Source of the DNA: Carnobacterium iners
Lineage (GTDB): Bacteria; Bacillota; Bacilli; Lactobacillales; Carnobacteriaceae
Reading direction: 5' to 3'
Length of the DNA stretch: 35,727 bases
Assembly (NCBI RefSeq): GCF_900177385.1
Contig: NZ_FXBJ01000001.1
Location: forward strand, 1-35,727
Shown: piece after piece, positions 1-4,775 of the stretch
How positions within the stretch are numbered: the stretch's first letter is position 1
How the letters are laid out: each line of letters starts with the position of its first letter
The notes under the pieces: model-generated
The model's database searches: none
The model's input: only the letters and a program-made list of their open reading frames with translations
What the model was told of the DNA's origin: nothing
Position numbers and translations under genes: made by a program

Positions 1-472
1 TTTGGGTATGTAGGGCTTGCCCTGCACGAACGAAGTGAGCTCTTTACTCGTTTTATTCTTAGCCAAAACAAGCTTTTAAGCCGTTTTACTAAAAAGCCTT
101 CTCTTCCCCTCTCTTTTCATTGCAAATGGAGCGTAGCGACTTCTTTTGACTTTTTAGAATGCTTTTTAGCTTGCGGAGCAAGGTTTCCTTTTGTCACTTG
201 ATCTTGTCTATCACTTTTCCTAAAAATACTAAACTCAATATATTTATAGATATTTTTATTGCGTTTCAAGAATACTCAAAGACGACACTTTGTCTTTAAG
301 TCAATATTGTACTAGCAACACTTTTGCGGTTAAATATTTTATTTGTAATAATTTAATGATATGGAACACAAAACACAAACGTTTCTTTTTTTACTTTATA
401 TAATAATTGAATAATACTTCTAAGTACTTAATGAATTATTAATGCTTTAACACCAAGGATAAAGAGAGTTAA
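1..472. other. Gene-free origin flank upstream of the iterons
   Basis: No gene with a ribosome site is visible here. There is a small hairpin AGGGC-TT-GCCCT at 12-23. A stem of ten with one mismatch pairs 274-283 (ACTCAAAGAC) with 292-301 (GTCTTTAAGT). From about 300 the DNA becomes very AT-rich and leads into the iterons, as expected of the melting region of an iteron-controlled theta origin. I see no convincing DnaA box. Confidence 0.5.
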
Positions 473-569
473 TGGGGAGTGTAAAGTACACCTATGGGGA
501 GTGTAAAGTACACCTATGGGGAGTGTAAAGTACACCTATGGGGAGTGTAAAGTACACCTATGGGGAGTT
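473..569 (+). repeat. Iterons of the replication origin (4 x 22 bp plus 9 bp)
   Basis: Four identical tandem 22-bp repeats start at 473, 495, 517 and 539, followed by a partial copy at 561-569. Each begins TGGGGAGT and contains GTGTA-AAG-TACAC, a 5-bp inverted repeat. They sit 70 bases upstream of a Rep_3-type initiator gene, the normal place for the initiator's binding sites in theta plasmids of lactic acid bacteria. Established for the class, inferred here: initiator binding opens the adjacent AT-rich DNA, and pairing of iterons by the initiator limits copy number. Confidence 0.93.
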
Positions 570-583
570 ATTATAGAAAAGAA

Positions 584-612
584 TTGCTATTTAACCTCTA
601 TATTGTTAAACT
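584..612 (+). promoter_or_regulatory. Possible promoter of the replication gene
   Basis: TTGCTA at 584-589 and TAAACT at 607-612 are separated by 17 bases. Each hexamer only partly matches the vegetative consensus. It lies between the iterons and the ribosome site at 626-632, so initiator bound to the iterons could repress it. A weaker alternative -10 (TATTAT, 569-574) overlaps the last partial iteron. Confidence 0.3.
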
Positions 613-638
613 AACCTTAATATAAAAGGAGGTATTTT

Positions 639-1442
639 ATGCGTAAATTAGATTTGTGGGCCAGTGATAGAAATTTTAATACTGAAGACCTTGATGATTC
701 AAAATTTTATTATGTAGTAGAGCATAATGATTTAATTACTAAAGCAAGACATGATTTAACAGCTCGACAACTTAAAATTATGGATTTTGTTATTTCTAAG
801 ATAAAACCTTCTGATACTAGCTTTAATATCGTACGTACGTCTATGTATGAAATTACTAATATATTAGGTCTTACTCGAAGCGGTAAAAATTATTCTGATA
901 TAGTTAATAATATTAATGAAATGCGAAAAAAAGACGTCTTTATTTATAGCGAACAAGAAAAAAAAATGACTATTACTGGTTGGTTTTCTGATATAGATGT
1001 ATGGGAAAATGGCCAAATCGAATTACGTATTAATCAAAATTTCGCTCCATATTTACTTTCATTGAAAGAAAGTTATACTCAATATCTTCTTCTTGATACA
1101 ATTCAACTAAATAGTAAATATTCTATTCTTTTATACAAGTTAATGCGTGAAGCTGATAAAGATTATGGCAAGAAAAAAACAGTTTTAAGTGGTACTCCTG
1201 ACGAGTTCAAAGAATGGCTTGGCGCTCCAGAAAGTTATGCTTTTAAAGATCTTAATAAAAACGTGTTTCAAAAAGCAATAAATGAAATTAATCTTAAAAT
1301 AAATGATATGGAATTAGAAATGTTTACTGCTAACCGTGGACGAAAAGTTGTACAAGTAGATATTCGCAACCATTTTATTAAAAACATTAATCTTATTGAT
1401 AATAACTTACAAAAAGTTCCCTTAGATGACTGGACAAAATAA
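639..1442 (+). CDS. repB: Replication initiator protein, Rep_3 (RepB/RepA) family
   Basis: Binds the iterons just upstream and starts plasmid replication. The 267-residue product has the usual size and organisation of Rep_3 initiators. The N-terminal winged-helix region contains VVEHNDLITKARHDLTARQL (residues 26-45), a hallmark of initiators from lactic acid bacterial theta plasmids. A second winged-helix half follows, with YLLLDTIQLNSKYSILLYKL at about 147-166. AAGGAGG at 626-632 lies six bases before ATG, fixing the start. The iterons upstream and the accessory gene 69 bases downstream give the classic order of pUCL287-like replicons. The gene is identical in five units and broken only in unit 6. 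The family assignment is secure; the closest known replicon is from memory and would need a search. Confidence 0.95.
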   Translation: MRKLDLWASDRNFNTEDLDDSKFYYVVEHNDLITKARHDLTARQLKIMDFVISKIKPSDTSFNIVRTSMYEITNILGLTRSGKNYSDIVNNINEMRKKDVFIYSEQEKKMTITGWFSDIDVWENGQIELRINQNFAPYLLSLKESYTQYLLLDTIQLNSKYSILLYKLMREADKDYGKKKTVLSGTPDEFKEWLGAPESYAFKDLNKNVFQKAINEINLKINDMELEMFTANRGRKVVQVDIRNHFIKNINLIDNNLQKVPLDDWTK

Positions 1443-1511
1443 CATGCTACTATATCAGTACTATAGCACCTTAAAAGTCTATTCTAAAAGTATTTTGAGG
1501 AGGTTCAAATA
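1443..1511 (+). promoter_or_regulatory. Intergenic spacer with dyad and strong ribosome site
   Basis: TATATCAGTA at 1451-1460 and the following ACTATAG resemble the repeats found inside the next gene (1679-1838). GAGGAGG at 1497-1503 lies eight bases before a TTG codon at 1512, which decides that start. No terminator is visible, so co-transcription with the initiator gene is likely. Confidence 0.5.
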
Positions 1512-2051
1512 TTGAAAGAGATAGAAGGAAAAGAAATGTTTGCATTCTCTGAAGTGCTTGAAAAGGTTGATTTATCAGAATCCGCCCTTAGAAAATACGT
1601 ATCTTTAATTGATAAGCAGTCACCTGACGGGAAATATTTCTATCGAAACAAAAAAAATCATCGATTATATTCTCTTACTGATATAACACTACTACAACAG
1701 TTAGTAGCGCTAAAGTCTACTGATATAACACTAGATAACGCTATAAATCAAGCTTTGTTCTCTATAGGGTATAGTAGTGTTACAGTCGAAGATACAGAGG
1801 AAGCTGTATCTGATGTAACACTACTATCTGTTATATCAGTAGTATACAAGCAGGTAGAAATTATGGAAAAACAAACAAATAATATTGAAAGGTTAGAAAC
1901 ATTGGTAGAAAAATTACTTACTGCAGAAGAAGAAAAAAATAAGCAATTAGATATACCTGCAGATAATGAAACAAAGATTAAGTTTGTTGATCCTAGTGAG
2001 CCAGTAATGAAAAAAGGCATTTTCAGCCGTCTCTTTAATAAAAAAGAATAG
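1512..2051 (+). CDS. Accessory replication/partition-like DNA-binding protein
   Basis: A 179-residue protein starting at TTG, placed second after the initiator as in many iteron plasmids of lactic acid bacteria. Residues 9-65 look like a MerR-like winged helix: FAFSEVLEKVDLSESALRKY, then YRNKKNHRLYSLTDITLLQQ. It resembles the N-terminal half of accessory plasmid proteins such as the DUF3967 and DUF536 groups. A central stretch repeats D-I/V-T-L three times (TDITLL, TDITLD, SDVTLL), encoded by the DNA repeats described at 1679-1838. Residues of about 108-146 form a probable coiled coil rich in E, K and L, and the tail (KKGIFSRLFNKKE) is basic. Likely roles are copy control or stable inheritance. 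The exact function is not known from the sequence. It is the only larger gene intact in all six units. Confidence 0.8.
   Translation: MKEIEGKEMFAFSEVLEKVDLSESALRKYVSLIDKQSPDGKYFYRNKKNHRLYSLTDITLLQQLVALKSTDITLDNAINQALFSIGYSSVTVEDTEEAVSDVTLLSVISVVYKQVEIMEKQTNNIERLETLVEKLLTAEEEKNKQLDIPADNETKIKFVDPSEPVMKKGIFSRLFNKKE
1679..1838. repeat. Intragenic direct and inverted repeats (TGATATAACACTA)
   Basis: TGATATAACACTA occurs at 1679-1691 and 1721-1733, and as TGATGTAACACTA at 1811-1823. Inverted versions are TAGTGTTACA at 1775-1784 and TGTTATATCA at 1829-1838. The direct copies share one reading frame and give the D-I/V-T-L peptide repeat. The inverted copies are in other frames, so protein repetition alone does not explain them. 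A protein-binding array is a reasonable inference. Confidence 0.6.
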
Positions 2052-2074
2052 CCGATTACAACGCTGGTTAAAGC

Positions 2075-2159
2075 AAAATCGTGTATTGAGCGTGGTCATA
2101 AAAAAAGAACCCTGCTGTTAAAGGGTTCTGGATACACGATTTTATCTAATTTCATGTAT
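2075..2159. promoter_or_regulatory. Element E1: nested hairpins and minus-strand terminator
   Basis: AAAATCGTGTAT (2075-2086) is perfectly complementary to ATACACGATTTT (2132-2143). Between them AGAACCCT (2106-2113) pairs with AGGGTTCT (2122-2129) around an 8-base loop. ATACACGA can instead pair, with one mismatch, with TCATGTAT at 2152-2159, so two exclusive folds are possible. Read on the minus strand, the inner hairpin is followed by seven T (2106 to 2100), the form of an intrinsic terminator. It sits just upstream of the ribosome site at 2180-2185. Confidence 0.6.
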
Positions 2160-2193
2160 CAACTAAATATCAAAAAAAGAAGGAGTATTTACT

Positions 2194-2381
2194 ATGAAAA
2201 AAACAAAAAAAGAATTATACAAGATCTTATAGTCATAATTTTGGTAGTTTTTTTATATTTTATATTTGATGGTTTTGCATTCAAAAATACTTATTACGAT
2301 TTAACATTTATCTATTCTGTAGTGGGTATTAGCTTCGCATTTCGCTTATTATTTGACTTAAACACGTTTAAAAATAAATAA
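2194..2381 (+). pseudogene. Small two-helix membrane protein, -1 frameshift near start
   Basis: AAGGAG at 2180-2185 lies eight bases before ATG 2194, but that frame stops after 12 codons (MKKTKKELYKIL, stop 2230-2232). The -1 frame continues from the same place as a clear membrane protein: DLIVIILVVFLYFIFDGFAF, then a second hydrophobic stretch, IYSVVGISFAFRLLF, and a basic end. Joining the frames gives about 62 residues beginning MKKxKKRIIQ. A longer open frame from ATG 2154 has no ribosome site, and its ATG lies inside repeat element E1, so I reject that start. The shift falls at two runs of seven A (2197-2203, 2205-2211). One missing A, or slippage on A-AAA-AAA, would explain it. Units 1-5 agree. 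The family is not recognised. Confidence 0.6.
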
Positions 2382-2441
2382 ACACTATTAGTAGGGCGTA
2401 CCCGCATTGATAACTACCTGCGATTTTTTTGCTTTTAAGTT
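2382..2441 (+). terminator. Possible weak terminator after the small membrane gene
   Basis: CGCA and TGCG can pair around a long loop directly before seven T in the stretch CTGCGATTTTTTTGC. The stem is only four pairs, so this is a weak candidate. Confidence 0.25.
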
Positions 2442-2502
2442 AAAAAAAATTGTCTTGATTTAATAAGGATCTGAATACACGATTCTATGTCAATTCATGT
2501 AT
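2442..2502. repeat. Element E4: degenerate copy of the hairpin-dyad repeat
   Basis: A poly-A tract is followed by a decayed hairpin (TCTTGATTTAATAAGGA) and then by ATACACGATT (2475-2484) and ATTCATGTAT (2493-2502), in the same order and spacing as E1 and E3. Confidence 0.5.
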
Positions 2503-2602
2503 TTATAAAAATTCAAATTAGTGATTCTAAAAAAAACTAACCCCATATTGGTCTAAGTATGATGATAACAATAGCTAATATTTTTTAGAAAAGTAAATAT
2601 CC

Positions 2603-2632
2603 AAAAAAAGAACCTTGTCAAGACAAGGTTCT
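2603..2632 (-). terminator. Terminator of the toxin-antitoxin operon (element E2)
   Basis: On the minus strand an 11-bp stem (2632-2622 with 2619-2609, AGAACCTTGTC/GACAAGGTTCT) is followed by seven T (2609 to 2603). It lies about 30 bases beyond the toxin stop. It carries the same GAACC...GGTTC plus ATACA...TTTCAT order as the other E elements. Unit 2 has one A fewer in this run. Confidence 0.8.
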
Positions 2633-2663
2633 AGATACATATTTCTAAGAAATTTCATCTGTT

Positions 2664-2957
2664 TTAAAATTGTTGCTTATGGCCAAATAAATCTGAATGA
2701 GTTCCAGTTTGAACGACCGTAAGAATAAGTTGTTTATCATCAATTAAATAAATCAAAAGCCAATCAGGATTAATATGTAACTCTCTAACAGGACGTTTTT
2801 GCCCTACTAAAGAGTGATCATTATGTTTTTCATCTAATGGTTCTTGATTCACTAATTTTTTTAGTATTTCTACAAAATTTTCTTCTTTATACCGACCACT
2901 ACTAATCATTTTCTTGTACTGCTTTTTAAATAAAGAGGTTTTCCTTAGTTTCAGCAT
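2664..2957 (-). CDS. Type II toxin, YafQ/RelE-superfamily mRNA interferase
   Basis: Ribosome-dependent endoribonuclease that cuts mRNA in the A site when free of its antitoxin. The 97-residue protein has the YafQ fold signature and every residue needed in E. coli YafQ by position: H48, H61, D65, W66, H87 and F91 (in KHNDHSLVGQKRPVRELHIN, PDWLLIY and TGTHSDLFG). ATG is preceded by AGAGGA, which overlaps the antitoxin stop, so the two genes are eight bases apart and probably translationally coupled. It is second in a two-gene minus-strand operon, ended by the terminator at 2603-2632. Role: plasmid stabilisation by killing or arresting cells that lose the plasmid. The family call is firm; activity is inferred. 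Confidence 0.93.
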   Translation of the reverse strand: MLKLRKTSLFKKQYKKMISSGRYKEENFVEILKKLVNQEPLDEKHNDHSLVGQKRPVRELHINPDWLLIYLIDDKQLILTVVQTGTHSDLFGHKQQF

Positions 2958-2965
2958 ATTATCCT

Positions 2966-3241
2966 CTACGACCTTAAATCTTTCATAAAGTTATCTACAG
3001 TATCATATACTTGAGCCTCAATCTTGCCATCTTGAATAGCATAAGCTTCTTCAATAGCTTTTTTAGTCTCAGTATTTGGTTTATCTAGCGTAATTTCAAA
3101 CGGAAAACCATTAGTCCTAACAGCTGTACTTAAAAAGATCTTAATAGCCTCATTAGTAGATGTACCTAAGTTATTGAACAGTTCATCTGATTTTTCTTTT
3201 AATTCATTTTCCATGCGTATTTGAACATTTTTTGTAGTCAA
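2966..3241 (-). CDS. Type II antitoxin, RelB/DinJ family
   Basis: Neutralises the downstream toxin and, with it, normally represses its own promoter. I set the start at TTG 3241, giving 91 residues (MTTKNVQIRMENELKEKSDE...). AAGGAG at 3255-3250 lies eight bases upstream, whereas the upstream in-frame GTG at 3250 overlaps that ribosome site. Residues 4-44 (KNVQIRM, ELFNNLGTSTNEAIKIFL) form the ribbon-helix-helix domain typical of DinJ. The charged C-terminal half (about 52-91) would wrap the toxin. Being first in the operon fits the need for excess antitoxin. Confidence 0.93.
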   Translation of the reverse strand: MTTKNVQIRMENELKEKSDELFNNLGTSTNEAIKIFLSTAVRTNGFPFEITLDKPNTETKKAIEEAYAIQDGKIEAQVYDTVDNFMKDLRS

Positions 3242-3266
3242 CTTAAACACTCCTTTCTACTCTTTT

Positions 3267-3295
3267 ATTCTATCACTATTATCAAGAAAAATCAA
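3267..3295 (-). promoter_or_regulatory. Promoter of the toxin-antitoxin operon
   Basis: On the minus strand TTGATT (3295-3290) and TAGAAT (3272-3267) are exactly 17 bases apart, about 26 bases upstream of the antitoxin start. Each hexamer matches the consensus at four or more positions. Confidence 0.65.
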
Positions 3296-3317
3296 TATAA
3301 TAAGATTGACTATCAAT
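3291..3317. promoter_or_regulatory. Possible antitoxin operator
   Basis: ATTGA-CTA-TCAAT at 3305-3317 is a perfect dyad, and a further ATCAAT half-site lies at 3291-3296 overlapping the -35 box. Closely spaced short dyads at the promoter are usual for ribbon-helix-helix antitoxins. A TTGACT at 3306-3311 could also be a divergent plus-strand -35 (TATTTA at 3330-3335, 18-base spacing). Confidence 0.4.
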
Positions 3318-3347
3318 ACAAATGAAATGTATTTAAAGGCAATATAT

Positions 3348-3379
3348 ATACATCCATGACTTTATAAGATTTCATGTAT
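3348..3379. repeat. Element E5: partial copy of the hairpin-dyad repeat
   Basis: ATACAT at 3348-3353 faces ATGTAT at 3374-3379, within the same TTTCATGTAT (3370-3379) tail seen in E1 and E3. The GAACC hairpin half is absent. It lies upstream of the 25-residue peptide gene. Confidence 0.4.
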
Positions 3380-3441
3380 GAAACAATCACAACTTAGGTA
3401 TATGTTATTATCAACAGAACTATAAAAAAGGAGGGCTTCTT

Positions 3442-3519
3442 TTGTATTTAGGAATTGCCGCATTTTTACTTTTTGTAATTAGCTTTAGCTGGTCTTTGAA
3501 AAATAAAAAAAATAGATAA
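3442..3519 (+). CDS. 25-residue single-helix membrane peptide
   Basis: A very strong ribosome site (AAGGAGG, 3428-3434) lies seven bases before TTG 3442. The open frame is MYLGIAAFLLFVISFSWSLK followed by NKKNR and stop 3517-3519. It has one hydrophobic helix of about 17 residues and a basic tail, the layout of type I toxins and holin-like toxin peptides, but it does not match Fst or TxpA by memory. It stands alone on the plus strand between the toxin-antitoxin operon and the XRE gene, bracketed by repeat elements E5 upstream and E3 at its stop codon. It is conserved in units 1-5, and in unit 6 its tail is frameshifted. Function is unknown; a small toxin or membrane modulator is possible. Confidence 0.6.
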   Translation: MYLGIAAFLLFVISFSWSLKNKKNR

Positions 3520-3576
3520 AAAAGAATCCTGATATAAAAGGGTTCGGGATACACGGTTCTATAGAATTTCATGTAT
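3518..3576. repeat. Element E3: hairpin-dyad repeat at the peptide stop codon
   Basis: Six A (3518-3523) overlap the peptide stop. GAATCC (3524-3529) then pairs with GGGTTC (3540-3545, one G-T pair), followed by ATACACGG (3549-3556) and TTTCATGTAT (3567-3576). On the minus strand this is a hairpin followed by six T, so an RNA coming from the right would end at the 3' end of the peptide gene. Confidence 0.55.
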
Positions 3577-3618
3577 TAGTCTAAAAATATTTATTGGATT
3601 TAAAAATATAAGGTTTAC

Positions 3619-3680
3619 AAACGTAGCGTTTAAAACAATGACACAGATTCTATCATCCTTATCAAACGGACGATAGAATC
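3619..3680. promoter_or_regulatory. Dyad and long hairpin upstream of the XRE gene
   Basis: AAACG-TAG-CGTTT (3619-3631) is a perfect dyad that could be an operator. Next, 3646-3658 pairs with 3668-3680 (GATTCTATCATCC with GGACGATAGAATC, one mismatch) around a 9-base loop. There is no T-run, so it is not a plain terminator. It ends 13 bases before the ribosome site of the leader at 3706. Confidence 0.55.
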
Positions 3681-3705
3681 CCTAGCTTGTACAAAAGGAG
3701 TAAGA

Positions 3706-3723
3706 ATGATTAACTTCGTTTAA
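3706..3723 (+). CDS. Five-codon leader peptide (MINFV) before the XRE gene
   Basis: AAAAGGAG at 3693-3700 precedes ATG 3706 by five bases. The frame is ATG ATT AAC TTC GTT TAA. Its stop TAA (3721-3723) runs into the ribosome site of the next gene (AAAGGAG, 3722-3728), so terminating ribosomes would be delivered onto the XRE start. With the hairpin just upstream this suggests translational coupling or attenuation. It is the same in all six units. No experimental basis is visible. Confidence 0.4.
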   Translation: MINFV

Positions 3724-3735
3724 AGGAGATTGTTA

Positions 3736-4140
3736 ATGGAAATCAGTCATGAAATAAAAAAAAGAAGAACTGAATTGAATATTACTCAGGAAGAGCTTGC
3801 TGAACGATTGGATGTGACAAGGGCCGCAGTTTCAAATTGGGAAGTAGGAAGAAATTACCCTGATATTCAACTTTTGTTAAAAATTTCCGATGAGTTAAAT
3901 ATTTCTTTGGATCAATTATTGAGAGGGGATAAAACAATGGTTTCATCTATAGACAAGAAAATTAAAAAAGGTAATTTTATAGATAAGTATTATATTGTTT
4001 TCCTAACAATTGTTAGTACGACACTAGTGGGTTACTTTTCATTTGATAATTGGGTTTCAACTATTATCTTTGGAGTAATTAGTGGAGGAATCTTTGGAGT
4101 AATTATCGATTCCATTGGTAAAAGTAAGACTATTAAATAA
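3736..4140 (+). CDS. XRE-family regulator with two-helix membrane anchor
   Basis: A 134-residue protein. Residues 3-63 form a Cro/C1-type helix-turn-helix (IKKRRTELNITQEELAERLD, then VTRAAVSNWEVGRNYPDIQL), with the recognition helix around 28-36. A short charged linker leads to two predicted membrane helices at about 85-103 (YYIVFLTIVSTTLVGYF) and 107-124 (VSTIIFGVISGGIFGVI). Such membrane-tethered XRE proteins are common in Firmicutes, but their targets are mostly unknown. I prefer ATG 3736, seven bases after AAAGGAG, over the in-frame TTG 3730, which is too close. The upstream dyad (3619-3631) and leader may control it. No separate target operon exists on the plasmid, so it may regulate itself, the peptide gene or host genes. 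Confidence 0.85.
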   Translation: MEISHEIKKRRTELNITQEELAERLDVTRAAVSNWEVGRNYPDIQLLLKISDELNISLDQLLRGDKTMVSSIDKKIKKGNFIDKYYIVFLTIVSTTLVGYFSFDNWVSTIIFGVISGGIFGVIIDSIGKSKTIK

Positions 4141-4141
4141 T

Positions 4142-4171
4142 TGTCAATTTTAATTCTTCCCAAAATTGACA
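4142..4171. terminator. Hairpin after the XRE gene
   Basis: TGTCAATTTT (4142-4151) and AAAATTGACA (4162-4171) form a perfect 10-bp stem with a 10-base loop, one base beyond the stop codon. No T-run follows, so it may be a weak terminator or a 3'-end stabilising hairpin. Confidence 0.45.
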
Positions 4172-4297
4172 GTAAACAGGTATGGATCTGACTGCTTTTC
4201 TGCTGTCGTTTATACGTGTCGATTTTCAAAAAAATATCCTTGCTACAAAAAAACTATTTTAAAAATTCAAATCAGTAGGTTTTAAGGAGAGCATAAA

Positions 4298-4390
4298 GAG
4301 ATTCAGGCGCCTGCCGGTTTTCCGCTCCGCTTCAAAACGTTGACGTGTCAGGCTGTGCCTGACGAATCTCAAAAATAAAACCAGGCGCCT
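4298..4390. other. Nested inverted repeats, higher-GC segment
   Basis: GAGATTC (4298-4304) pairs with GAATCTC (4364-4370). This encloses GTCAGGC-TGT-GCCTGAC (4347-4363), a perfect hairpin with a 3-base loop. The palindrome CAGGCGCCTG is at 4304-4313 and AGGCGCCT recurs at 4383-4390. The base composition is visibly richer in G+C than the rest of the plasmid. No open frame with a ribosome site is present. Confidence 0.55.
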
Positions 4391-4459
4391 AGAAGGCGAA
4401 AAACGGCCTTTTCTTACCCCTCTTCAAAAGACTGTTATACCGGCGTTTGCAAGAGGTCG

Positions 4460-4522
4460 TGTATGACATATGTACACATATGTGTTACACTTGTCATACA
4501 TAATGTATACATATGTATGACA
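4460..4522. promoter_or_regulatory. Operator-like cluster of TGTATGACA and ACATATGT repeats
   Basis: TGTATGACA occurs at 4460-4468 and 4514-4522, with its inverted form TGTCATACA at 4492-4500. Three copies of the self-complementary ACATATGT are at 4466-4473, 4476-4483 and 4509-4516. Such dense symmetric repeats suggest cooperative binding by a small DNA-binding protein. Its position between a hairpin field and the oriT makes a transfer-related or plasmid-encoded regulator plausible. Confidence 0.55.
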
Positions 4523-4572
4523 CTTTTAACGTGTTTTTTCTCTTGCTTTTCATCTCTTTTTTTAAAGAAAAG

Positions 4573-4605
4573 TCCCCTGCCAAAAAGGCGAAGGGGATTT
4601 TTTTT
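4573..4605 (+). terminator. Strong intrinsic terminator, plus strand
   Basis: TCCCC (4573-4577) and GCC (4579-4581) pair with GGC (4587-4589) and GGGGA (4593-4597) around a five-A loop, followed by eight T (4598-4605). No protein gene lies directly upstream, the nearest ending at 4140. It may end read-through from the XRE gene or a short RNA starting in 4290-4560. Confidence 0.8.
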
Positions 4606-4610
4606 ATTTT

Positions 4611-4650
4611 GCCCGAAAAAAACAGACGGGAATACCGTCGTTTTTCGGGC
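4611..4650. other. Long hairpin GCCCGAAAAA / TTTTTCGGGC
   Basis: A ten-base outer stem (4611-4620 with 4641-4650) encloses GACGG-GAATA-CCGTC (4625-4639). It lies six bases after the T-run of the terminator. AACAGACGG recurs at 4701-4709. Confidence 0.6.
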
Positions 4651-4673
4651 CTGTTTACGACGATCCTTTTCAG

Positions 4674-4775
4674 CCTAAAGGCGAAAAAAGGGACAGAGAG
4701 AACAGACGGTTTTTGCCTCGCAGAGCCTGACCAAAATTTATTTTGGTATAACAGGCTATACCAGATGTTTACTGG
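4674..4775. other. Cluster of competing hairpins
   Basis: AGCCTG (4724-4729) pairs with CAGGCT (4752-4757) around CCAAAA-TTTA-TTTTGG (4731-4746). GGTATA (4745-4750) can instead pair with TATACC (4757-4762), which excludes the first fold. CCAG (4761-4764) with CTGG (4772-4775) adds a third. Such density suggests function as single-stranded DNA or RNA rather than coding. Confidence 0.5.

Noticed and set aside
473-569. CRISPR-like array
   Set aside because: The 22-base repeats are directly adjacent with no spacers and sit before a Rep_3 gene, so they are iterons.
1748-2020. 90-codon open frame on the minus strand (repeated in every unit)
   Set aside because: It lies wholly inside the accessory replication gene on the opposite strand and has no ribosome site; serine-rich shadow.
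2154-2193. ATG 2154 as start of the small membrane protein
   Set aside because: The ATG is part of repeat element E1 and has no ribosome site; the ribosome site at 2180-2185 points to 2194.
2982-2995. DnaA-box-like TTATCTACA
   Set aside because: Single site inside the antitoxin gene, far from the iterons; likely chance.
4032-4229. 65-codon minus-strand open frame
   Set aside because: Mostly antisense to the XRE gene, with no ribosome site.
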